This document shows positions 12,717 through 24,000 of a stretch of DNA of 42,005 bases, piece after piece; positions within the stretch are counted from its first letter, which is position 1; every line of letters begins with the position of its first letter. The translations under genes were made by a program, and so were the position numbers. This DNA is from Saccoglossus kowalevskii (taxonomy: Eukaryota > Hemichordata > Enteropneusta > Harrimaniidae). The DNA is taken from positions 96,213 to 138,217 of the forward strand of contig NW_003124915.1 of the NCBI RefSeq assembly GCF_000003605.2, read 5' to 3'. A model generated the notes under the pieces. The model had not been told where the DNA came from. It saw only the letters and a program-made list of their open reading frames with translations, and did no database searches.

Positions 12717-12882
12717 GAGTATATGCGTTTGTCATGACCGTCTTTGATAGAATTGGACACTTTGAAATAACGAGAAACTTCGCTGTTTATGATGATATGA
12801 GCATGATCGATACAATCCTGTCACAGTAGATGGCATTATGTTTAAAGAGGACGTGAATATGAGCAGCACAGAGGGACTCATA
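12717..12882 (+). pseudogene. Exon g' of receptor copy, frameshifted
   Basis: The TTGCAG acceptor gives a phase 1 start. The translation G-V-Y-A-F-V-M-T-V-F-D-R-I-G aligns with [14 protein letters not shown] of the minus-strand exon at 23219-23394, and VYDDMS aligns with VMYDDIS. The length is 166 against 176 bp, so the frame is lost. The matching frame stops at TAG 12827-12829, and a second frame then runs to a GTAAGA donor. Confidence 0.7.
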
Positions 12883-13734
12883 GTAAGAATCAGTTTTGTA
12901 TATCATTTGTATGTCGCATGATATCACGTGGGCACATTGGGTTATGGTCAAGGTTCATGAGTATGTTATACACTCATGACGTAGAATTATTTGTTTACTT
13001 TTCTACATTAGTTGTTTGCGCGTTATGTGAACGAAGTCCCGTTACTATAGCACATCAATATGAAAATACCAATCGGATTTTCCTGGCTGTTTCATAAAAA
13101 AAATAATTTAATATTTATTTTCAACTGTTGTACTGTTATTTTTCTAGGTAATCAGTATTTTTTGTATTTATTCTCGTACAGATGATTGTGTGTAATCCAA
13201 GTGAAAGTAATCCATGTAGAAGTAATGGATACCGACTTTCTGCTCGATGGACCTTTTTTATTTGCATTTACGGGATCATTTGGAAGATGATTTTTTAGTC
13301 CAAATGGTTATAATATATACTATATGCGTCAAAATAATTGGTTGACGTTCGCTGAAATGTTACATGAACATTTTAAATTCTATGTTGTGGTAAAAAAATA
13401 GAATCAAGGATTATGAACTTCATTTATTACAGTCATTTCCTCAAAAAGTAAGTTCAGAATACGTATGTAGTTTTATATCTCATTGCAGTTTGAAGCAATA
13501 TTATAGTTACAAACTCCGATTAAACTGTGAATATGTGACATTGGGGTGTGGTATATAAAAATGTGATATGGATTATCAAATTTGCATAATACAAATATAA
13601 TAATTTGGGGAAGCTATTACATTTTAAATTCATTCAAATTAGCATTTTGTTCTGTATTTTAGCTTTATAGTGTAATATAATTTGATGTATAATTGCTATA
13701 TAATAATTGATATTATGCTCTCGATGATGTATTT

Positions 13735-13925
13735 TACATGTACATTGTAAATTAACCCATATGTACTTTGAATTAATAGTACGTACCAGTAATTCAACAG
13801 TAATTTGATTTAGTAGTAGTACCAGTAATTTAGTACACATGTCTCACGAAATAATGGTACGTACCAGTAATTCAAGACACAGGCACTTTCAATTAATAGT
13901 ACGTACCAGTAATTTGTCAAACATG
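13735..13925. repeat. Degenerate ~42-bp tandem repeat with palindromic core
   Basis: Four copies of an element built around GTACGTACCAGTAATT begin near 13778, 13815, 13856 and 13898, so the spacing is about 37-42 bp. GTACGTAC is a perfect 8-bp palindrome. Related copies recur at 14130-14300, separated by about 200 bp of unrelated DNA. Confidence 0.65.
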
Positions 13926-14129
13926 CACTTTAAATTTTCGGTTCTTACCCTCAAGCTACCTATGACACTTTGACCCATGACTTCGTGCTTGCAAGGCTAT
14001 ATGATAATACTATACCTATCTAACTATCACACAAACTACAATAACATACAAATGATCTTTGTGATAAATATGCGAAGTTGCAGGTCAGGATTGTAAGCAA
14101 TACTACATACTTGCAATTCTGCACACATG

Positions 14130-14300
14130 TAACTAGATTGATAGTACGTAATATTAATTCAGCACACCTGTACTTTGAATTCATTGTATGTACCAGAATT
14201 TCAACAGAAATATACTTTGAATTTACTTATTTACTTCGAATTAATAGTACGTACCCGTAATTAAACACACACGTACTTTGAATTAAATTCAACACACATG
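14130..14300. repeat. Second patch of the GTACGTAC-type repeat
   Basis: At least three more diverged units share ACACACNTGTACTTTGAATT and AGTACGTA-like cores with the patch at 13735-13925. One copy near 14246 keeps the full GTACGTAC palindrome. Confidence 0.55.
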
Positions 14301-15233
14301 AAAGAAACTATACAAACAGAATTTGGTTAAAAGTTTAATAACTACATCAGCATAAACAGTCTGCGAATATATTGCACAACAATTTACAGACACAATGGAC
14401 GCTCTTCTGTTTGTTTGTCACGATCTTCAGTGTTCTAGTTTTAATTATTTGTTGCCAAGCAAAATGATTTTTATTATTATCTCATTGTTATAACAATAAC
14501 GATTGCGATGTGTTCTGTATACTTCAAAGTCGTAATGAAACTTGAATGTGTGTGTGTTTGTGTTAGCTTGGAGTTTTCCGTTGTGACTAAATAAACCTGT
14601 TATAATATAACGAATAAATATTACAACGCCTATACAACTCTAATGAAAAAATCCACCGTGACATGTTATTTGAATAATAGAATACATTTGTATGTATTTT
14701 GTAGTTCATAAAGTAAAATTGTTTAACAATAATGAATGGATTTCAAATCATTGTGATCATTTATGGATTAAAGAAATATTATTAACAAGAAAGTTCATTC
14801 CGGTGTGATTTCATTCTATACTTTCTAGGTTATATATAACTCCCTCTATATATACCTATATACAAGCTTCTGCTTGGTAAATACCGACGATACATAACAT
14901 ATAGTTGATTTAAAAAGAAACAGAGTTTGTCAAACATAATATCTTTCCTTTGCACACAGGCGAAGCAGTGTATGTAGGTATTCATAGTATTAATACGCTT
15001 GCAAAAACTTGTGAAAAACAATTGAAAACGTCTTACAAACGGATTGGAATGCTAACTCCTCTTGTCCCAACGAATCACAACTGGGCTACTTAATGACACA
15101 GCAATTAAGAAACTCGAAACTATTCATGCAAATAAATCATGGCGCAGTTCATTTCAAATCTTGGATATATTCAAACATGATTATTGTGATTATCATATGA
15201 CTGCATGTAAAAGAAATGTAAAAAAAGGTCGAT

Positions 15234-15239
15234 TTTAAT
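15234..15239 (-). terminator. Possible poly(A) signal of the receptor gene
   Basis: ATTAAA on the minus strand lies about 157 bases downstream of the receptor stop codon. It is a common variant of the polyadenylation hexamer. In DNA this AT-rich, chance occurrence is likely. Confidence 0.2.
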
Positions 15240-15395
15240 GCATAACGATGAGTGATACTAATATTTATATTGTAACATAACATGCACAATATAGGTTAAT
15301 ATACTTTTCATACGGTAATTTAAATTCTGGTTTTCAAATTTCAATTATTAATCGTGGAAAGCTTTTCATCTCTGTTCTTATAGAGGCGATGTCTT

Positions 15396-15452
15396 TTATA
15401 TGTCTTCTACGTCTCCATAAATGTCACTGTCGTACTCGCTTAAGTTGACACC
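15396..15452 (-). CDS. Receptor exon 21: C-terminal tail and stop
   Basis: 57 bp, phase 0 to stop TAA at 15396-15398. The tail [18 protein letters not shown] is short and acidic, with two tyrosines that could be phosphorylated by a partner kinase. The acceptor sits at the edge of a TTTA microsatellite. Confidence 0.75.
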   Translation of the reverse strand, partial: GVNLSEYDSDIYGDVEDI

Positions 15453-15455
15453 CTG

Positions 15456-15530
<75 letters not shown>

Positions 15531-17966
15531 ATTAATTAATTAATTAATTAATTAATTAAACAAGTAAATAAATAAATTCGAAATAACGAACGAACATACA
15601 AATACTTGAATAAACCAATTTTATACCTCTTTTTGATTATTGATGATTGTGATTTCTTGAACCAGCTGACCAAATCCTGGACGATAATCTGCGTTCTTAT
15701 TCCAACAACGAAGCATGACATCATACCTGATGTATTGAAATGTAGACATACATTAGCGTCATGTATTGACATAGAAACATTTAACAAAAACACTATATAT
15801 ATCTGCGATCAATAAGTAGTTTGTTTGTATTATTAGCGATCATAGTTTTTATAGTAACTTCAACTATCTTAAATATATGGTACTTAAAAGTGGTCAACAC
15901 CACCGCAATTCATACAAATACAGTTAGACTTTGTTTGTCATTTACCGTGTTTTTGAAGAACGATCAAATACGCTATATAGCGCAATTTTGTATAACACAC
16001 AAATATTGACACCACATTGTATGTGTTAAATAAATACCGATAGTGCCCATAAACAAAATGTGCAAACCTTGAATCTTTTAACATATGCCTTGTTTTATTG
16101 AACAACTCATCATGTGACAAAACATCTACATACTATAAAAAACGCACTATTGGACGCACTAAAAAACCAACAAAATGAAACCACAGTGCATTTATTGTAG
16201 TCTAAATATAAGGTAAATAAAAATTGGTATATACGATGTAGTCGGTCATGTTGGACTAACTACAATGACAAAATGTATCGGAATAAAAGACGCGAACCAT
16301 TAAAAGTATGATCTAACCTAGCCTAAAGTATCTTAACAACTATGAACAGAAGTTTAAACAAGTAAGTGAAAATTTCAGGATTTTACGGCCGACTAATTAC
16401 ATAAGTCAAGATAATGCAAAAGGTTAATTTAGGGCTTATATATATAGCAAATGTACTTACAATTGTGGAGTACAATGAGGAGGTTTCTCCATACGATACC
16501 CAGACGCTATCTTTGCAGAGATTTCCTTGTTTTTCATTCCTGTATACGGTAGTGCACCTTGAATACAACAAAACAAAACAAAACAAAACAAAACAAAACA
16601 AAATTACTTATCACAAAGTGTTTTAATGCCATGTAAATATGGAATATTATTAATATTATTAAACGTACCCAAAGTCACGATTTCCCACATCACAATTCCA
16701 TATGCCCAGACGTCGGTCTTTGTGGAGAATACGTGTTTACTCAAGGATTCTGGTGCCATCCAACGAATTGGCAGGCGATTCTGGTGGTGGCAAAAAAGAA
16801 AATTACAACTTTTGGCATGTATTTAAATTGTTAAGAATCCAAGTATTGGACTCGTTTTATGTGATCCAACTGTATATAATACGATACGTAGACGAAACAA
16901 CCCTGTGTATGGAACAAATTGCTTACCTCTCGCTTGTCAATGACTTGAGGATCATCAGTGCGAATTGCTTTAGAAAAAGAAGCAATTTTGCATACTTCAT
17001 TTTTCCCAACAAACACATTCCTAGCACCAAGTTTACGATGAATAATACCCAGGCTGGAGATGTGCTGCATTCCATTTGCGATTTGTTCACAAAAAAGCAG
17101 CAGTTTCTCAGAGGTCACTGAGTCATTGTCCTCAAACATGTTGGAATATACTGAATCATCTTGCTCTTCGGCGCTCTCAGCTCTTTCTTTGCGACTGTTG
17201 AGCAACACAGGTTTCAGGTTGTCATAGTTGGCGAACTCCATAATAATACTCGGCTTAGCTATAGAGAAAGAGACATTCATGACATTCAGTGAATTTGTGA
17301 AGTGAATATAACTCACTGTCGCCAGAATCTTCAACATTCTGATCTGCAACATGCGTAAATGATTGAAATTACTTGATATTGGTAAGGAATTGTTTTACTA
17401 TTAGTGTAAAATTAGCAAGATACATCTAAGGTTGTTAAGATCACTTACGTGTCCCACTGGTTATCATACAGCCAATCAGACGAATTACATTATCATGAGG
17501 AATGATGTTTAACATTATATCCAGCTCATGCAGAAGACTTTCACGTTGATAGGCATTGTTGGTATCTACGAAACATAATCATCATATTTGTGTAATCAAT
17601 AATAACGATAATTTATTTATTTATTTATTCTTCAGTACAACCAATGCAATAAGTGTAACAGTATACTAATGCTGTGTATTATGCACGACAGGCAACGTCT
17701 CTCCTACCTTTAGTTGTCTTTACGACTACAATGGAAACTCCGCGAACACCACAAATATCAGTAGCATTTGCTTTAAAAATCCCAGGCTGTATAAGCTCTT
17801 TTAGCTCCAGTTTCTCAGACGGGAATTCCATTTCATCGACAGTGAGTGCAGAAGCTGCTCCAGGATTTGTTACATAATCGTTTTCTTTCTTTCGTCCACC
17901 TACTGCTGCTATCTCATCTGCTGATGCCTCATACTGGTAGTTTGTGTGACCCTGTACGTTAAATAG

Positions 17967-18000
<34 letters not shown>

Positions 18001-21000
18001 AACTTTACATCTCTAACCGTAATCTTTAACTGATTTAGTCAAGGTAATAATGGGTACCAATTGCCAGTAGTGATTATAAATTTTCGATTCATTGAAACAC
18101 CCAGCTAAAATGGGGCCGACATGTAAAACTAACATCATCGTTTAACTGAATCCAGAGTATCGAAATCACGAATACGTGTTCCAAGAGTCCGTGGCAATCG
18201 GCAATTGATACCACACTGCATCACCAGTGTACAAACTTTCTGTGAAAGTGAAGGTATGTTACAAATGTTGAATCTCGGTGAACACCTGAATACCTGACGA
18301 TTAAATAGTGTGCTAATTCATACCTGCCCATGTGCATTTATATCTGATAGCTCTCCATTCGTTCCATCTTTTCCACAGAACTAGAAAAGGAATTAATATT
18401 ATTTGATTAAAAATGTGTATTATTAGATATTTACTGCAGTTTATTTTGATTCGTCCCTGAAATCAAAATCGGTATTTCCACACCTCATATGCAAATGAGG
18501 TCTGAGAGCAAACAAAGTAGTGCCTTCAGGAGTATCGTTTTTCGAAACATAGCAGAAATAAACAATATTAAGAAGTACGATATTTTTCATTTGAGGTACA
18601 TGAATATACTTGCCTAGTGAAATGAAATTTGAACAACAGTAATGGTACCTTTAGCCAGTCACTTATTTTGGCAAAAACTAATTTGCATATCACCTATGCA
18701 ATAATGTTTTCGGTATTTTCACGGTCGATATGCAAATGAACATGGTATTTCCATCGGCTACCGAACTATTTTTATTTTGTAAACACATTTTCGTTGCTAT
18801 TTTTGTCCGGTTCAAATCGTCAGGCAACATTTTTGGCGTGTTAGGTGTACATCACATGGAATACTACGATTGGGAGAACATAATGCATGTTGACCACCTG
18901 GAAACTGAGTTTTATAAACCTTGAAGGGCTGTCAGAAGATCCACCAGCAGTGAAATCAGCGATTACTTTGCAGCCGCAACCATCAACATCGAGATACCAG
19001 GTTTCTGCTGGCGACGTTGCGGCGTTACTCAGTTCCAAATAAAAATTACCAACGCCAAAAAAAGCAACATTTTAACCGGTAACCAAGACTCAGTCAATCC
19101 ACGACCAGCATGCAACATCACACACGAAGTTGTAGCGTGCAGCTCAGCGACAACCGCTGTCGACGAAAGTCATCCCGTCAGCATGTTTGCCAATGCACAA
19201 TTCTGTGGTGGAACTTTTAACTTCAACATAAACTGTGTATCATAGTCGTCCAGTTCAAGTCCTGGTTTTGTCGTGGTCCCAACTAAACGTCAACGAGTTA
19301 TTTATTCGGACAGTGACTCAGATTAGACGTCTGATTTTTTTTAATTTCAAACAAACAGTGACACGCGTTCTCCGGGCGCGTTCTACACTGACACGCGCTG
19401 CTAGGGCGTAACACTATATTGGAACATATTAATGGGCAAGGGGTTCCCGACCTAAATTCTATCTCGGTTTGTTGCACGTTCTTTCTTTAATATGGAATAA
19501 TGAAATATGGAACATATTTAATAATAACAGAACACCACACGCTTCGATCGTGAAAGTACGGCCGCAGGATACACCGCATCACTCGTGAAAATAACTTCCA
19601 TACGCAACGAAAGCCACAGGCAGGGTGTGGGGTTCTGTCATATTATTCCATGATGTTTTTTTTTTCTTCATTTTCATATTTACCTAAATATAGACACATT
19701 ATTTTACCTTTGGTAGTTTGTTCATTCTCCACAGGACAACGACAGCAACAACAGCAATTATAACTATAACAGCGACAACAACACCCCCAGCTACCGCACC
19801 ACTACTACTACTACTGCTACTACTGCCTCCTCCGCCTGTTGATGCTTCTACGCGGAGCTGTAACTGAAATAGGAAATGATAGAATATACTGCTGTTTTCC
19901 GATATTGTTTTTTTAAATAAACTTTGCCATTTTTTACACAAACGTTTTTTCGTTTAGACAAAACCACATTTCATTAAAATGTGTCATGCATATCATTCAT
20001 GCAATTTCACTTACGTTAAGTTCTTCTGTTTTCGTCAACATAGCGCTGTTGTATACAGTCACTTTGACGGCACATTTTACTGCAACATCTGGGAAGTCTA
20101 TAATGGTGGCGCCCTCTTTATTTATGACATACTCACTATGAAAACACATATTCGCGACACTTAAACAGTGGCAGCTCGCAGGAGGACAGTTTTCATTCTG
20201 GATAAAAAAATAATATTGATAACAATGATGATAATATTATTCAATACAGAGAATTACAGCCCTTCCCCTAGATCTGGTAATTGTCAAACAGTATATAGTC
20301 AATGTTGTTGGAGGGATCAAATTTATTCTAACCAGTAAATCATACAAATCATTTATATTGATTAGTATGAAGCATATTACCGAATATCACTGATAGAACT
20401 GAAGAGAAATTACAATATCATCATGTTTGTCAATGAGAATAACATTTATGTGTCCGATTACACTGAGTGTTTGCTATCCTTCCAACGAAAGTCAGGAGGG
20501 AAATGAATGTATACAAACTGTGTTAATGGTTAGCTTATGTTGTATTCTTGAAATTTGTTTTTATGAAGTGTATTTCTTTATATAGAATGCCGCCTCCAAT
20601 ATACTGAGTTTGATGTCGGTTTTGCACTAATACAGAGTAGATCTGCATATAAATATCCAAAAATGGTGAAATTGAGTATTTGGCAATTTAATGTGTACTT
20701 GTGTGTATTATATATATATATTCTATTTTCTATAAATTTAATTAGGTAAATTGAGCGAGAATAAATGACAATCAGATTAACTTACCTCGGGCCTATTATT
20801 TGTAATCTCTCCTGTTGCATACGCAATACTTTCGGTTTCTGCGTCACGTATTTCCCATTCTATTTTGTTAATACCACTTTCCTGATCACTTGCACGAACA
20901 GTGATTCTGTAGTTTGAAAAAAAAAAAACATAACTGTGGCGGAATTTCGAAAGAATGCAGATAATGATATAATCTGCATCTACAATTTGCATACATAAAT

Positions 21001-24000
21001 AAATATATATTCAGAGGTAAAACTAGAGAAAGGACTCATAAATATGATAATAGTAGATGGTAGTAAGTAATCGTAATTCTTGATTATTATTCAAAATGAC
21101 TAGTCGTTTGGGCAATGTTAATCATAATAAAATGAGAGATTAAAAAAACACGCGTTTTCATCTTAAATTGCATGAGCTATTCATTTATTTCATTAGGTTC
21201 CTCTGCTGTAAGTCTGTATATGAATTGTTATTATACGTTTCTAATTTGATTGTCGTTGCCGATAACATAATATGTGAAATGCCATGTCCCCTAGATGTAA
21301 ACGTAAGGACACCGCATAAAAACGGTGCCATTGCCTAATCTACCGCAAATGTTTAGAGACACGATCCCGGCCGCTATATTGCAGAACTAATAGTTTACCA
21401 AATTTTCTGTTCTCAATAAAATAAACCACAATATTGATGGCGCATCTACTACAACAGTACTTATGTTATCACAAATTAGTATTACTATTAAAAGGACATG
21501 TGTGACATGAAATATAATCGTGGTCTACCCCGCCACGTGTATGGACCAATAAATCTCTGAAATGAGTATTGCCTCGCCAGACAGTGAGAGCAAGTGATCA
21601 CATGTATTACACTTTTTAGAATGTTGAAGTGTTAGCCATATTATTGTCAATCATAATACTACATGTAATAGACTTCGGCATTATGTGGGAAATCTGTAAA
21701 CGTAATTAAAGAAACCGGGACAAGTCACCAGTGATGTTCAATCCGATGTTCATAGACGGGATGGTTGTGCATCAACATTTCACATCCATACAATTAATAT
21801 TCTACAACTGCCTCTCTATTTTTTTACGTGATTACTAGATGTTACTGAATAGCCTACGATCTCTCATTCAATTTATATTATCTTTTGAAAATAAGTACAT
21901 TGCCTGAAACGCCTGGTTATATTGAATAATTACCAAAGACTGCAAGTGTGTACTACCATTTTATTTATGTTAGCAAATAAAAAATACGAAAAATATAGTC
22001 CAATCTTACTGGTTTTTGGTGAAATCAATAACACCATCATCTGATGACAAAACATTTCCATTGTTGTCTGTCACTTTTACGTCAGCGATATCGGGTGGAG
22101 ATGAATCTACATACAAATAGGCCAAGTCTTCTTTTTTTCTACCCATAACATCTTGAGCTTTCATCCATATAGTTACTCTATCGCCATTTAATGCAGATAC
22201 AGGTATCTCTGCTGCGGCCTGCAAAAATATTGAAAATATTTGGGAATAGAAATATGTTTCATTATCTATTTTAATCTTATTTGTAATACTGTATAATTTT
22301 CCCCTTGTATTTGGGAAACATTAGCCTGAGAGTACAGCTATAACGGTTAGTGTCTTTGCATTTGCTGTAGTCGGACATGCCGCGCTTATAGATATAAGTA
22401 CTGCATTATTCATAATTGGATTTGAATGTGTATTATCCAATTTAGTGTAAATTGAGGTACTAGCGTGATTTTAAGTGTCATGTTATATAGACGACGCTAT
22501 GCATTATATATCGCGACGTCTATAGTTGATGTGCGCCAGAAATATAGAAATATAAAAGTCCTGTCTGTAGTACGTGTTAAAATATTATTCAACTGCTTCT
22601 AAGTGCAAATTGTGGAAGTTTAGTTATTTATTGAACGACTGTAGTGAATTTATTCATTTGTTTATATTGTCATAATACTTCCCTCTAGCAGTTGCCAAAC
22701 TCTATTATGACAACACAGAATAATTAAGACCACAATCCATTGACATACCTGTGGCGCATTCACTTCAATCCATTTGATATTGTCTGATTTACTTGTGGAG
22801 GTTTCAACATACCCAACGTGAAATAACACTATACCATCAACGTTAGGCACAGCCTCACGTGACCGGGTGGGTGGTTGACCCGTGACCTCGTCATATCCTG
22901 GAGTCATGGCTGGTTTTGCGTCAGCAATAGCATTTAGAAGTTTGTCATCACGGTAGAAGGCATTGTAAAAATGACCAGCCCACTTGACAGTGATCTGAAA
23001 TATGACAAACATTATATGCTAACCTATCTTCCCATCCAATGATACGCACATTTACACTTGTAACTGCTGTGGTCATAACCTACTAGAATCTAGAAAATAA
23101 TTTCACAATAGGATAAAATCTATATAATCGTAACAGCACACTAATATAAGTAATTGAGTTTCCTGGATAAAAATGTTTTGAAGTAAATGGTACATTTAGT
23201 AATCACGTACTTACTCACCTTATCTGACACGACCGGGATCCACGCAACACCTTCATTGACGGAAGCCCCTGCTGCAGTGATGGGAATGTCAATGTCAATT
23301 TCCACAGTGCTGATGTCATCATACATTACAAACCGACGTGCTCTCTCTGAGTTTCCAACTTGGTCAAACACGGTTAGAACAATGGAGTATAATCCTGTTA
23401 ATATATAATATATGCCAATTTGAAAGAAGGCAATGTATGGATCACAATATACAGTACCGAAGGTAGAAGGGTATCATAATAATAGCATTCGTGCAAATCG
23501 AACTCATTTTAATCGACATCTCAAATCAGCTGTCAAATTAAGCAGCATTCCCACCTACAGATCTGGCATATTTACTGAATAAACTAGAGAAAAACCTTCC
23601 TTTTTTAAAACATAAACTAGTGGCAATGATTGTGTATTTATATGTTCTTGGGTTGAAACCACAACTGTATGGTTATAACTTCCAGGATTCTATGGCAATG
23701 AACCTCCAATTCACGCGTGTAACATAATGTTGAATAAATCATTCTAACCTGGCTGGGGAAGAGACAAAGATGCCTGCGATGTGGAGAGTTGGATGTCATT
23801 TTCAGACGCATGTGGATTGGAAGATATAATATCCAAATCCTCAGTTTGTGAAGATGCGTCTACAGCCAATCGGAATGCTTCACAATTATAATGACTGATG
23901 CCAGAGTTGCTATCACTCCAGTCTCCAGGAGTCCATCTAACTGGGACCAATTTCTAAAATAAAATAATAACAAATACCATAGCGTGAATTACATACCTGA

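Larger units (their letters stand above)
7204..12882 (+). pseudogene. Decayed ectodomain copy of the receptor gene (inverted paralogue)
   Basis: Six or more exons on the plus strand match ectodomain exons of the minus-strand receptor at 15396-26903 in order, splice phase and Cys spacing. They are at 7204-7300, 9228-9374, 9913-10023, 10412-10643, 11538-11656 and 12717-12882. The first three are open and phase-compatible. The fourth joins out of frame and has an in-frame TAG at 10550-10552. The fifth meets TGA at 11654-11656. The sixth has a net frameshift and TAG at 12827-12829. No transmembrane or kinase exon is visible before 15 kb. A 55-bp spliced-looking piece at 12024-12078 and a stretch near 13190-13300 may be remnants of further exons, but the matches are weak. 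It converges tail-to-tail with the intact receptor. A truncated secreted product from the three open exons is possible but unproven. Confidence 0.8.
12883..15395. other. Non-coding gap between convergent receptor copies
   Basis: No gene can be supported. The left part may hold eroded exons of the plus-strand pseudogene. Two patches of degenerate tandem repeat lie at about 13735-13925 and 14130-14300. The right end is the presumed 3' untranslated region of the minus-strand receptor. Confidence 0.5.

Noticed and set aside
16702-17121. 139-codon plus-strand ORF
   Set aside because: It is the antisense shadow of receptor kinase exons 17 and 18, whose identity is clear on the minus strand.
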